Positions 1-7,061 of a stretch of DNA of 9,462 nt are shown here, in pieces. Under the pieces are notes generated by a model. The model was given only the letters and a program-made list of their open reading frames with translations, was not told where the DNA came from and made no database searches. The stretch's first letter is position 1. The number at the start of each line of letters is the position of its first letter. Source of the DNA: Acidobacteriota bacterium (GTDB lineage Bacteria > Acidobacteriota > UBA4820 > DSQY01); NCBI GenBank assembly GCA_021814355.1, contig JAKAIJ010000091.1, forward strand, positions 1 through 9,462, written 5' to 3'. The position numbers were made by a program, and so were the translations under genes.

Positions 1-18
1 GTATAGGAAGGAGGAGCC

Positions 19-378
19 ATGGGCGACCGGCTGGAGGAGTTCCGGAGCTTCCGGGAGAAGATGAACGCCCGGATCCTGGAGTCTGGCCACAAGGGGCTCC
101 AGCGCTTCTTCGCCCTGGACGCCCAGGCTTACGCGCCCGGCGCCCTCCCCACCCGGACCAAGGAGCTGATGGGGCTGACGGCCTCCATGGTCCTGCGGTG
201 CGACGACTGCATCGCCTACCACCTCCTCCGCTGTCGGGAGGAGGGCTGCGGCCGCGAGGAGCTCCTGGACGCTTTCAACGTGGCGCTGGTGGTGGGCGGC
301 TCCATCGTCATCCCCCACCTGCGCCGGGCGGTGGCCCTGCTGGACGAGATCGAGGCGGCGGGCGGCAAAGGGGGCTGA
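19..378 (+). CDS. AhpD-like / carboxymuconolactone decarboxylase family protein
   Basis: A 119-residue protein of the AhpD/CMD fold. It carries the family signature E-X11-C-X2-C-X3-H: Glu49, Cys61, Cys64 (as CDDC) and His68. In AhpD-type proteins these residues form a thiol redox centre and proton relay used in peroxide or alkylhydroperoxide reduction; other members are decarboxylases. The motif therefore supports a small cytoplasmic thiol oxidoreductase, but the substrate cannot be read from sequence. Length fits the single-domain members (about 100-130 residues). The ATG start is supported by a strong purine-rich site, GGAAGGAGGAG, at 6-16. It is the first gene seen of a plus-strand operon; the next gene starts one base after its stop. 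Promoter and any earlier operon genes lie outside the window. Confidence 0.88.
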   Translation: MGDRLEEFRSFREKMNARILESGHKGLQRFFALDAQAYAPGALPTRTKELMGLTASMVLRCDDCIAYHLLRCREEGCGREELLDAFNVALVVGGSIVIPHLRRAVALLDEIEAAGGKGG

Positions 379-379
379 G

Positions 380-1138
380 GTGCGCCGGACGGAGCTGGAC
401 CGCTACCTGCGGGAGTACCTGCGGCTCGACGCCTTCGACGACGACGCCCTGAACGGTCTGCAGGTGGAAGGGGGCGACGAGGTCCGAAAGGCCGCCTTCG
501 CAGTCTCCGCCTGCCAGGAGGCGTTCGAGCGCGCCGCGGGAGCCGAGGCCGACGCCCTGGTGGTCCACCACGGTCTCCTCTGGAAGGGCCGGGGCGCGGA
601 GCCCGTCGTGGGAGCCCTGGCCGCGCGGCTGAGGGCGCTTTTGGTCCCGCAGTTGAGCCTCTTCGCCTACCACCTTCCCCTGGACGCCCACGCCGAGTTC
701 GGCAACAACGCCGTGGCGGCCCGGGCGCTGGGGCTGGAGGCGCTCGCCCCCTTCGGCGACTACCACGGCATGAAGCTCGGCTGGAAGGGGGCCTTTCCCG
801 GGCCCCGGGCGCGCTCCGAGGTGGTTGCGGCGCTCGAGGGTTACTACGGCCACCGCGCCATGCTGGTTCCCGGGGGGCCCGAAGCGGTCCGGACGGTGGG
901 TCTGGTCTCGGGAGGGGCGGCCAAGGAGGCGGTCCAGGCCGCCCGGGAGGGGCTCGACCTCTACGTGACCGGGGAGTCGGCGGAGCCCGTCACCTACCTC
1001 TGCCGGGAGTTGGGACTGAACTTCGCAGCCCTGGGGCACTACGCCACGGAGCGCGCGGGGGTCAAGGCCCTGGCCGGCCACGTGGCCGGGGCGCTGGGGA
1101 TCGAGACCCTGTTCGTGGAGCTGGAGAACGAGGCATAG
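380..1138 (+). CDS. Nif3/YbgI-like dinuclear metal-centre protein
   Basis: A 252-residue protein of the NIF3/YbgI/DUF34 family, a widespread toroidal hexameric protein with a two-metal centre and no settled biochemical role, sometimes annotated as GTP cyclohydrolase I type 2. The expected metal ligands are visible: His63-His64 (VVHHGLLWKG), Asp102 within YHLPLDAH, and near the C-terminus His220 and Glu224 (GHYATERAG). Other family landmarks are NGLQVEG near residue 25 and the GNNAVAARALGL segment near 108. Length matches the short bacterial form, without the insert domain of longer Nif3 proteins. The start is GTG at 380, one base after the AhpD-like stop, with AAAGGGGG about seven bases upstream, so the two are probably translationally coupled. 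The following deaminase starts about 22-28 bases after its stop, consistent with the same transcript. Confidence 0.92.
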   Translation: MRRTELDRYLREYLRLDAFDDDALNGLQVEGGDEVRKAAFAVSACQEAFERAAGAEADALVVHHGLLWKGRGAEPVVGALAARLRALLVPQLSLFAYHLPLDAHAEFGNNAVAARALGLEALAPFGDYHGMKLGWKGAFPGPRARSEVVAALEGYYGHRAMLVPGGPEAVRTVGLVSGGAAKEAVQAAREGLDLYVTGESAEPVTYLCRELGLNFAALGHYATERAGVKALAGHVAGALGIETLFVELENEA

Positions 1139-1159
1139 CCGCCCCGGAGGGCGCGGGAG

Positions 1160-3310
1160 GTGGACGTGGCCGAGCGCGAAACCCAAGAGAGCCTGGCGCG
1201 GTGCATCCGCGTGGCGAGGGGCGAGGAGCCCGCGGACCTGGTCTTCGTGAACGGGCGCGTGGTCTCCACCTTCACCACCGAGACCCTCAACCTGCCCGTG
1301 GCCGTCGCCGAGGGCCGGATCGTCGCGCTCGGGGCGGTGCGCGAGGCGCGGCAGGTGGTGGACCTGGCGGGGGCCTTCCTCTCCCCCTCCTTTACGGACG
1401 CCCACATCCACGTGGAATCCTCCATGCTGACCCCGGAGGGATTCGCCGAGGCGGTGGTGCCCCGGGGCACGGGGCTCGTGGTGAGCGACCCTCACGAGAT
1501 CGCGAACGTCCTCGGCCTGCCGGGGATCGAGTACATGAGGAGGGCCTCCGAGGGGCTCCCCCTGCACATCCGCTTCACGGTCCCCTCCTGCGTCCCCGCC
1601 ACCCCCTTGGAAAGCTCCGGCGCGACCCTGGGCCCCGCCGACGTAAGGCGGGCCTTCGAAGCGGACCCGGCGGCCCCCGCGCTCTCCGAGATGATGAACT
1701 TCCCGGGGGTGCTCGGCACCCTCCCGGACGCGCTCGAGAAGATCCTGGCGGCCCGCGAGCGCGGTCTGCCGGTGGACGGCCACGCGCCCGGCCTCGCGGG
1801 GTCCGACCTGGACGCCTACCTGGCCGCGGGGATCTCCACCGACCACGAGTGCCTCACCGTGGCCGAGGCGCGAGAGAAGCTGCGCCGGGGAATGTACGTC
1901 TTCCTCCGGGAGGGCTCGGCGGCCCGGAACCTGAAGGACCTCCTGCCCGCCGTCACCACGGGCAACCTCCACCGCGTCTGCATCGTGAGCGACGACCTCC
2001 ACCCCGAGGACCTGCTCTCCGAAGGCCATATGGACCACGCGCTACGGCGCGCGGTGGCGGCGGGCCGGGACCCGCTCCAGGCCCTGAGGATGGTCACCCT
2101 CAACCCCGCGGCGGTCTATGGCCTGCGGGACCGCGGCGGCGTGGCCCCAGGCTTCCGGGCCGACCTGGTGGTTCTCGACGACCTGCGCGAGTTCCGGGTC
2201 CGCGAGGTCTACCACGCCGGCCGGCTGGTGGCTCGCCGCGGCGAGATGGTGGCGCCGCTCTTCCGGCAGAACAGCCGCGCCGCGGCCGCGACCGTCCGTC
2301 TCCCCGGCGACCTCGAGGAGCGGCTCGCCGCATTCCCCAAGGTGGGGAGGGTGCTGGCCATCGGGGTGGAGCCCGCCCAGATCACCACCCGCAAGGAGAC
2401 CGCCGAGGCGGGCGAGGCGGGGGCCGGCAAGCCCCTCCAGTACGCCGCCGTCATCGAGCGCCACCGGGGCACCGGAAACGTGGGCCTCGGCTTCGTCAAG
2501 GGGTTCGCGCTCAAGGCCGGCGCCCTCGCCTCCACCGTGAGCCACGACAGCCACAACCTCGTGGTGGTGGGCTGTTCGCCCGAGGAGATGACCCTCGCGG
2601 CACGGGTGGTGGCGGGCATGGGCGGGGGTCTCGCGGTGGCGAAGGGAAACCAGGTGCTCGCGCGCCTGCCGCTCCCCGTCGCGGGACTCATGTCCACGGG
2701 GACCGTGGCGGAGGTGGCGGCGGGGCTGCGGGAGCTGCACGCCGCGGCCAAGGCCCTGGGTTGCGTCCTGCCCGCCCCCTTCATGACCCTCTCCTTCATC
2801 GCCCTGCCGGTGATCCCCAGCCTGCGCCTCACCGATCAGGGGCTCGTGGACGTGGACCGCTTCGCCCACGTGCCCGTGGAGGTGAACCGCCGGCGCCCCC
2901 CGAAGCGGTCGGCCGCCTCGGGGCCCGAGCGGCGCAAGAGCCAGAGGCTCCGGCTCATCGCCCCCCTTGCGGCCAAGGTGAGGACCTTCGCCTCGGCCCA
3001 GGTGGTGGACGTCTCGGAGGGGGGCATCCTGCTGCGCATCCGCAAGCCCCTCCCCGCCGGGGCGGTCTACGAGATGCGGCTCCAGCTGCCCTCGGGGGAG
3101 GTGAGCGTGCGGGGGATGGTCCGCCGCTGTTGGCTCGTGGGGTTCGAAACGGACGAGGAGGGCGACCGGGTGCGCTCGCACCACGCGGCGATGGAGTTCA
3201 CGGCGCCGGCCCCGGAGCTGCTGGGGCGGATCCCCACGGAATTCACCCTCCAGATCAGCGTCGAGGCCGACGGCGGAGAAGAGGGCCCGCCTCCGGCCGG
3301 CGGTCCATAG
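1160..3310 (+). CDS. ade: Adenine deaminase with a C-terminal PilZ domain
   Basis: A 716-residue fusion. Residues 1 to about 575 are a prokaryotic-type adenine deaminase (adenine + water to hypoxanthine + ammonia; purine salvage, cytoplasmic). Amidohydrolase metal-site motifs are present: His82 and His84 (DAHIHVESSM), DPHEIAN at 110-116, EMMNFPG at 177-183, GHAPG with His208, DHE at 228-230, and SDD at 277-279 with HPEDLLSEGHMDH after it. The family C-terminal domain follows, with RHRGTGNVGLGFVKGF and SHDSHN, and ends near RFAHVPVEV. Usual family length is about 550-600 residues. After a basic linker (577-589) comes a PilZ domain with RRKSQR at 591-596 (RxxxR) and DVSEGG at 617-622 (D/NxSxxG), the two c-di-GMP-binding motifs at normal spacing. 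Start is ambiguous: GTG 1160 has GGAGGG eight bases upstream; GTG 1166 has GGGAGG five bases upstream. The deaminase call is secure; c-di-GMP control of it is inference. Confidence 0.93.
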   Translation: MDVAERETQESLARCIRVARGEEPADLVFVNGRVVSTFTTETLNLPVAVAEGRIVALGAVREARQVVDLAGAFLSPSFTDAHIHVESSMLTPEGFAEAVVPRGTGLVVSDPHEIANVLGLPGIEYMRRASEGLPLHIRFTVPSCVPATPLESSGATLGPADVRRAFEADPAAPALSEMMNFPGVLGTLPDALEKILAARERGLPVDGHAPGLAGSDLDAYLAAGISTDHECLTVAEAREKLRRGMYVFLREGSAARNLKDLLPAVTTGNLHRVCIVSDDLHPEDLLSEGHMDHALRRAVAAGRDPLQALRMVTLNPAAVYGLRDRGGVAPGFRADLVVLDDLREFRVREVYHAGRLVARRGEMVAPLFRQNSRAAAATVRLPGDLEERLAAFPKVGRVLAIGVEPAQITTRKETAEAGEAGAGKPLQYAAVIERHRGTGNVGLGFVKGFALKAGALASTVSHDSHNLVVVGCSPEEMTLAARVVAGMGGGLAVAKGNQVLARLPLPVAGLMSTGTVAEVAAGLRELHAAAKALGCVLPAPFMTLSFIALPVIPSLRLTDQGLVDVDRFAHVPVEVNRRRPPKRSAASGPERRKSQRLRLIAPLAAKVRTFASAQVVDVSEGGILLRIRKPLPAGAVYEMRLQLPSGEVSVRGMVRRCWLVGFETDEEGDRVRSHHAAMEFTAPAPELLGRIPTEFTLQISVEADGGEEGPPPAGGP

Positions 3311-3645
3311 ACTCTCCCCCAGCGTGGCGGGCGCAGACCGAAAAGGGAGATGTACGCCCGGCGATGGGACCGCATGAGCCGAAGAGCGTTTCGGCGCGGC
3401 TTAGTCGCCGGAGTCCCCCGCCAGGCACGTCAAACGGTTCTCCCCTCTCTTTCTCCGCTGCAAGAAATTGACATCCGGCGGTTCATGCATATAATAAGTA
3501 AACTGAAGCCGTTCCACCGTTGGATCACAGGGGTAAAAGGGCTTGCTCGAGCGTTTCCCGTCCAGCCCAGCCGGATGACGGCCATGATTCTGCTCAAAGA
3601 ACGCGCACCGTGAGGAAACGGCGACCCTCGAGTGGAGGAATGAGG
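3311..3645. other. Intergenic region before the PAS signalling operon
   Basis: This 335-base stretch separates the adenine deaminase operon from the signalling operon. It is less GC-rich than its flanks around 3440-3510. It holds a small hairpin at 3378-3395 (GCCGAA, six-base loop, TTCGGC) without a T-tract, so it is not a convincing terminator. It also holds the promoter at 3468-3495 and a 5' leader of roughly 140 bases. Short open frames cross the region but have no good ribosome site and run through the promoter, so I do not call a gene here. The leader contains a GCTCGAGC palindrome near 3545-3552 but no riboswitch I can name. Confidence 0.6.
3468..3495 (+). promoter_or_regulatory. Consensus sigma70-type promoter for the PAS/kinase/regulator operon
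   Basis: The -35 box is TTGACA at 3468-3473 and the -10 box is TATAAT at 3490-3495. Both match the consensus in all six positions, with a 16-base spacer. Transcription would start near 3502, leaving an untranslated leader of about 140 bases before the PAS gene at 3646. Two perfect hexamers at near-optimal spacing, facing the right way in a GC-rich intergenic gap, make this a strong prediction and suggest high basal expression unless a repressor acts here. Confidence 0.85.
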
Positions 3646-4134
3646 ATGGCAAAAGACCAACGCACTCGTAATCAGACAAAACCCGATCAGAAGAATGCCG
3701 TGGAGAGCGACGCCCGGCTCGCATTGTTGGCGTCTATCGTTGATTCGTCCGATGACGCGATCATGAGCAAGACCCTCGACGGAACCATTACGAGCTGGAA
3801 TCGGGCCGCTGAACAGATCTACGGCTACAAGACCGACGAGATCGTCGGTAAGCCCGTTTCGCTTCTCAATTCATCCGGACCGGCCGGACGAGATGGAAGC
3901 GATCCTCAAGAAGATCCGGGCCGGCAAGCGCGTAGATCACTACGAGACCCTCCGGATCAGGAAGGATCAGAAGGCCATCTTGGTTTCGTTGACCGTGTCT
4001 CCCATCCACAACTCGACCGGCAGACTCATCGGCGTGTCCTCCATCGCGCGGGACATCACCGACCGCAAGCGTGCGGAAGAGAAGGCGGATACCGCATCCC
4101 AGTACGCCCGCAGCCTGATCGAGGCGAGCCTTGA
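3646..4134 (+). pseudogene. 5' part of a frameshifted multi-PAS sensor gene
   Basis: This frame encodes the N-terminus of the PAS sensor: a polar leader, then the start of PAS1 (residues about 24-74), with hallmarks SIVDSSDDAI, GTITSWNRAAEQIYGY and EIVGKPVSLL. After about 3868 the translation stops resembling a PAS domain and runs to a chance stop at 4134, while the rest of PAS1 continues in the next frame. Removing one A at 3868/3869 restores an uninterrupted protein of 572 residues from 3646 to 5365, reading SLLIHPDRPDEMEAILKKI across the join. The start ATG 3646 is chosen because GGAGG at 3634-3638 lies seven bases upstream; the in-frame ATG at 3640 is too close to that site. The cause is either a real inactivating insertion or a sequencing error. 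The site is not an obvious slippery run, so programmed frameshifting is unlikely. Confidence 0.8.
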
Positions 4135-5365
4135 TCCGCTCGTCACGATCAGCCCCGAGGGCAAGATCACCGACGTGAACGAGGCCACCGTCAAGGTCAC
4201 GGGCGTTCCGCGCGAGAGGCTCGTCGGAACCGACTTCTCCGACTACTTCACCGAACCCGAGCAGGCCCGGGAGGGTTACCAGCAGGTCTTCGCCAAGAGT
4301 TTCGTCACCGACTATCCGCTGACCATCCGGCACAAGGACGGCCGCCTCACCGACGTCCTCTACAACGCTTCGGTCTACAAGGACGCGCGGGGAAACGTCC
4401 TCGGCGTCTTCGCGGCGGCCCGAGACGTCACGGAGTCCAAGCGCGTCATGCGCGACTTCGCCGAGACCAAGAACCTCCTCGACAACATTCTGCAGAGTTC
4501 CATCAAGTACTCCATCATCGGGAAGGACTTGGACCAGCGCATCCTCTCGTGGAACGAGGGCGCGCGCCGCAACTACGGATACACGGCCGAAGAGATCCTC
4601 GGGAAGAACTCCGAGATCCTCCACGCGCCGGAGGACGTGAAGTCCGGAGACGTGAGGAAACTCTTGGAAAGCGCCTATGAAAAAGGACTCGCCGAAGGCG
4701 AGTTCGAGCGCGTTCGCAAGGATGGCACCCGCTTCAAGGCGAGCGTCGTCGTCACGCGGCGCAACGACGCCGCGGGTAATCCCATCGGCTATCTCCTCAT
4801 GAGCAGCGACATCTCGGAGAAGAAACGGGCCGAGGAGCAATTGCGCTCCGCCTCGCAGTACGCCCGGAGCCTGATCGAGGCGAGCCTTGACCCCTTGGTT
4901 ACGATCAGCGCCGAGGGCAAGATCACCGACGTGAACGAGGCCACCATCAAGGTGACCGGCGTTCCCCGGGAGGATCTCATTGGGACCGACTTTTCCAACT
5001 ACTTCACCGAACCCGAGAAGGCGCGCGAGGGTTATCAGCAGGTCTTCGCCAAGGGTTCCGTCACCGATTACCCCCTCACGATTCGGCACCGAGACCGCCA
5101 TCTGACCGAGGTCTTGTACAACGCCTCGGTCTACAAGGACACCTCCGGCGGCGTGCTCGGCGTCTTCGCGGCCGCGCGCGACGTGACGGCGCAGAAAAGC
5201 GCCGAGGCCGAGATCGCCGAGCAGCGCGGCAAGGAGCTCGAGAGGCTGGCGGAGCTTGAGCGGTTCCAGAAGCTGACCGTCGGTCGCGAGCTCAAGATGA
5301 TCGAGCTCAAGAAGGAGATCGAGGAGTTGCGGAAGCTGGTCGCGCCCGGGAAGGAGGCGCCGTGA
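3893..5365 (+). CDS. Multi-PAS sensor protein without kinase domain (3' frame of the split gene)
   Basis: This open frame holds the rest of PAS1 (to RDITDRKRAEE near 4085), PAS2 (about 4105-4440), PAS3 (about 4470-4830), PAS4 (about 4860-5195) and a charged coiled-coil tail with KLTVGRELKMIELKKEIEEL. PAS domains bind small ligands or cofactors such as haem or flavin, or mediate dimerisation. No cofactor type can be assigned here, no transmembrane segment is seen, and there is no HisKA or ATPase domain. The protein is therefore probably a cytoplasmic sensor that signals through its coiled-coil tail to the separate kinase encoded next, which begins within a GTGA overlap. The ATG at 3893 is only the first Met in this frame and lies inside PAS1, with no clear ribosome site. 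The true start is probably 3646 in the other frame. PAS2 and PAS4 are near-copies of each other. Confidence 0.82.
   Translation: MEAILKKIRAGKRVDHYETLRIRKDQKAILVSLTVSPIHNSTGRLIGVSSIARDITDRKRAEEKADTASQYARSLIEASLDPLVTISPEGKITDVNEATVKVTGVPRERLVGTDFSDYFTEPEQAREGYQQVFAKSFVTDYPLTIRHKDGRLTDVLYNASVYKDARGNVLGVFAAARDVTESKRVMRDFAETKNLLDNILQSSIKYSIIGKDLDQRILSWNEGARRNYGYTAEEILGKNSEILHAPEDVKSGDVRKLLESAYEKGLAEGEFERVRKDGTRFKASVVVTRRNDAAGNPIGYLLMSSDISEKKRAEEQLRSASQYARSLIEASLDPLVTISAEGKITDVNEATIKVTGVPREDLIGTDFSNYFTEPEKAREGYQQVFAKGSVTDYPLTIRHRDRHLTEVLYNASVYKDTSGGVLGVFAAARDVTAQKSAEAEIAEQRGKELERLAELERFQKLTVGRELKMIELKKEIEELRKLVAPGKEAP
4094..4432 (+). repeat. Internal duplication, copy 1 (PAS2)
   Basis: This block encodes 113 residues beginning ASQYARSLIEASLDPLV and ending FAAARDVT. 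It aligns without gaps to the block at 4850-5188, and by my count 98 of 113 residues are identical. The DNA is also clearly alike, for example GAACGAGGCCACC in both. PAS3 lies between the two copies and is unrelated at this level. Confidence 0.9.
4850..5188 (+). repeat. Internal duplication, copy 2 (PAS4)
   Basis: Second copy of the 113-residue PAS block, 756 bases downstream of the first. The differences are mostly conservative or on the surface-like segment RHRDRHLTE (versus RHKDGRLTD). The copy unit probably included PAS3, since the spacing equals about two PAS domains. Confidence 0.9.
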
Positions 5366-6480
5366 CCGGCACTCGGTTCGAACCGGCGGCGGACCCGGCT
5401 GACACCACGAAGGCCATCCTGAATATCCTCAGCGACTTCAGCGAGGAGAAGGAGCGGCTTCAAGGCACCCAGCGTGCCTTCCTCAACATCCTTGAGGACT
5501 CCAGCGCCGAAAGACAGAGGCTTGAAGCCGCTCAAAAGGCCGCTCTGAACATTCTGGAGGATTTCAGCGACGAGAGGGCCAAGCTCGCGGAGGGGCAGGG
5601 GGCGGTTCTGAACATCCTGGAGGACTTTTCCGCCGAGAAGGTACGGCTGGAAGCGATGCAGAAGGCCGTGCTGAACATCCTGGAGGACATTGACACCGAG
5701 AAGAGCAAAGTGGAGCGGATCAATAGCGAGATGGCGAGGGAAATCGCCGAGCGGAAGCAGGCCGAGGAGGCGTTGCGGCAGGCGAAGGCGGGAGCCGACG
5801 CCGCCAACCGAGAGCTTGAGGCGTTCAGCTACTCGGTGGCCCACGACCTGCGGGCTCCCCTGCGGAGCATTGACGGGTTCAGCCAGGCCCTCCTCGAGGA
5901 TTGCGCCGGCAAGATTGACGACGAGGGAAAGGTTTTTCTGAATAACGTGCGCGAGTCCGCGCAGCAGATGGCCCAGCTTATTGACGACCTGCTGGGGCTC
6001 TCGCGCGTGAGCCGGGCGGAACTCCGGCAAACCAGACTGGACTTGGCGAAGATCGCTCGGACCGTGCTGGCGCGGTTGCAACGGGACTATCCGGACCGAA
6101 GGGTCGAGCTGGTCATCCCCGATAAGGTGGCTGCCGTGGGTGACGAGCGACTCCTGGGCGTGGTGCTTGAGAACCTCCTCGGCAACGCCTGGAAGTTTAC
6201 AAGCAAGCGCGAGCGGGCGTGTATTGAATTCGGCCAGCGCGTGGAGACCGATCGCGTGGTCTACTTCGTCCGCGACAACGGCGCTGGTTTCAACATGGCC
6301 TACTCGCAGAAGCTGTTCGGAGTATTTCAGCGCCTCCACTCGGCGAACGAGTTCGAGGGCACCGGCATTGGGCTGGCGACCGTGCAGCGGATTATTCACC
6401 GCCATGGCGGCCGGGTCTGGACGGACGCCGCGGTCGGGCGTGGAGCGACGTTTTTCTTCACCCTGGAGGAGAGAGTATGA
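5362..6480 (+). CDS. Histidine kinase with an N-terminal 21-residue coiled-coil repeat
   Basis: A 372-residue cytoplasmic sensor kinase without its own sensory domain. Residues 17-121 are five 21-residue repeats of the type AxLNILEDFSxE, three heptads each, predicted to be a long coiled coil. A linker with EIAERKQAEEAL follows. The HisKA domain (about 150-225) has the H-box AHDLRAPLRSIDGF with phospho-acceptor His161. The ATPase domain (about 262-368) has the N-box ENLLGNAWKFT (270-280), the G1 box DNGAG (305-309) and the G2 box GTGIGL (333-338). All catalytic motifs are intact. The subtype resembles phytochrome-like kinases paired with Rcp1-type regulators. Start is GTG 5362, overlapping the PAS stop as GTGA, with AAGGAGG at 5351-5357. 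Its stop overlaps the next start as ATGA. Input probably comes from the upstream PAS protein via coiled-coil contact (inference); if that gene is truly broken, the kinase may be uncoupled. Confidence 0.93.
   Translation: MTGTRFEPAADPADTTKAILNILSDFSEEKERLQGTQRAFLNILEDSSAERQRLEAAQKAALNILEDFSDERAKLAEGQGAVLNILEDFSAEKVRLEAMQKAVLNILEDIDTEKSKVERINSEMAREIAERKQAEEALRQAKAGADAANRELEAFSYSVAHDLRAPLRSIDGFSQALLEDCAGKIDDEGKVFLNNVRESAQQMAQLIDDLLGLSRVSRAELRQTRLDLAKIARTVLARLQRDYPDRRVELVIPDKVAAVGDERLLGVVLENLLGNAWKFTSKRERACIEFGQRVETDRVVYFVRDNGAGFNMAYSQKLFGVFQRLHSANEFEGTGIGLATVQRIIHRHGGRVWTDAAVGRGATFFFTLEERV
5410..5724 (+). repeat. Five tandem 63-bp repeats encoding 21-residue coiled-coil units
   Basis: Within the kinase gene, residues 17-37, 38-58, 59-79, 80-100 and 101-121 align as a 21-residue period with near-invariant LNIL and acidic positions: LNILSDFS, LNILEDSS, LNILEDFS, LNILEDFS, LNILEDID. 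Each unit is three heptads with no gaps. Repeat number in such an array could vary by slippage or recombination, changing helix length in multiples of 21 residues. Confidence 0.9.
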
Positions 6481-6929
6481 AAGAGAGAGCCTTTCTTCTT
6501 GTCGAGGACAACCCGATGGACGAAGCGCTGACCCTGAGGGCGCTGAAGAAGCACAACATCGCGAACAACGTGGTGGTGGCGCACGACGGCGTCGAGGCGC
6601 TCGACTACCTCTTCGGCGAAGGGGCGCACGCCGGCCGGAATACCGAGGATCCTCCGGCCGTGGTCCTGCTGGATCTCAAGCTTCCGAAGATTGACGGTCT
6701 CGAGGTTTTGAAGCGCATTCGCGCCAACGAAAAGACGCGGCTGCTGCCCGTTGTCATCCTCACTTCCTCCAAGGAGCAGCGGGACCTTCTGGAGGGGTAC
6801 AATTCCGGCGCCAACAGCTACGTTCGGAAGCCCGTCGAATTCACGGAGTTCGCCGAGGCCGTGCGCAATCTCGGCCTGTACTGGCTCGTTCTCAACGAGC
6901 TCCCACCGGCAACAGGGGAAACTTCGTAG
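6477..6929 (+). CDS. Rcp1-type single-domain response regulator
   Basis: A 150-residue CheY-like receiver with no output domain. The active site is complete: acidic pair Glu10-Asp11 (LLVEDNPMD), phospho-acceptor Asp66 (VVLLDLKLPKIDG), Thr96 (VILTSS) and Lys118 (YVRKPVEF). The Asn-Pro-x-Asp after the acidic pair, the insert around residues 47-58 and the YNSGANSYVRKP segment are typical of Rcp1-type partners of phytochrome-like kinases. Start is ATG 6477, overlapping the kinase stop as ATGA, with GGAGGAGAG at 6465-6473. It is thus coupled to the kinase and very probably its phosphorylation target. Output must occur by protein-protein contact or onward phosphotransfer, and no target is encoded nearby. 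It is the last gene of the plus-strand operon. Confidence 0.95.
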   Translation: MKERAFLLVEDNPMDEALTLRALKKHNIANNVVVAHDGVEALDYLFGEGAHAGRNTEDPPAVVLLDLKLPKIDGLEVLKRIRANEKTRLLPVVILTSSKEQRDLLEGYNSGANSYVRKPVEFTEFAEAVRNLGLYWLVLNELPPATGETS

Positions 6930-6934
6930 CCGTA

Positions 6935-6950
6935 CGGATCGTGAGATCCG
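6935..6950 (+). other. Small hairpin just after the response regulator
   Basis: CGGATC, a GTGA loop and GATCCG form a six-pair stem five bases after the regulator stop. No T-tract follows, so it may stabilise the mRNA 3' end or act as a weak terminator element, or it may be chance. Confidence 0.3.
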
Positions 6951-7004
6951 GATTCCGCCTAGGACGCGCGGCTTCTGGAGGGGGGCAGACAACCCGAACA
7001 GTCC

Positions 7005-7061
7005 CCGGTTCGCGGGCGAGTCGCAGGAGAGTGGCGTGTTTCGCTCCTGCCCCTGAACCGG
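7005..7061. repeat. Nested inverted-repeat element in the convergent spacer
   Basis: CCGGTTC at 7005-7011 pairs with GAACCGG at 7055-7061, and inside it GCAGGAG at 7023-7029 pairs with CTCCTGC at 7044-7050, with a 14-base loop. Nearby GGGGCAG (6982-6988) could also pair with CTGCCCC (7047-7053). The element lies between the plus-strand operon and the minus-strand block. It could be a terminator-like fold for either strand or a REP-like repeat. I see no second copy in this window and no T-tract. Confidence 0.45.

Noticed and set aside
308..2038. Long minus-strand open frame opposite the first operon
   Set aside because: It is antisense to Nif3 and adenine deaminase, which have clear motifs. 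Its translation is rich in Gly, Arg, Pro, His and Val with no domain, as expected of a GC-rich shadow frame.
3378..3395. Hairpin after adenine deaminase as a terminator
   Set aside because: The stem is only six pairs and is followed by GCGGCTTAG, not a T-tract.
1201..3471. Long plus-strand open frame overlapping adenine deaminase
   Set aside because: It is the other-frame shadow of the deaminase, made mostly of Gly, Arg, Pro and Ala without any recognisable fold.
3350..3613. Small plus-strand open frame in the intergenic region
   Set aside because: It spans the consensus promoter, lacks a good ribosome site and shows no recognisable domain.
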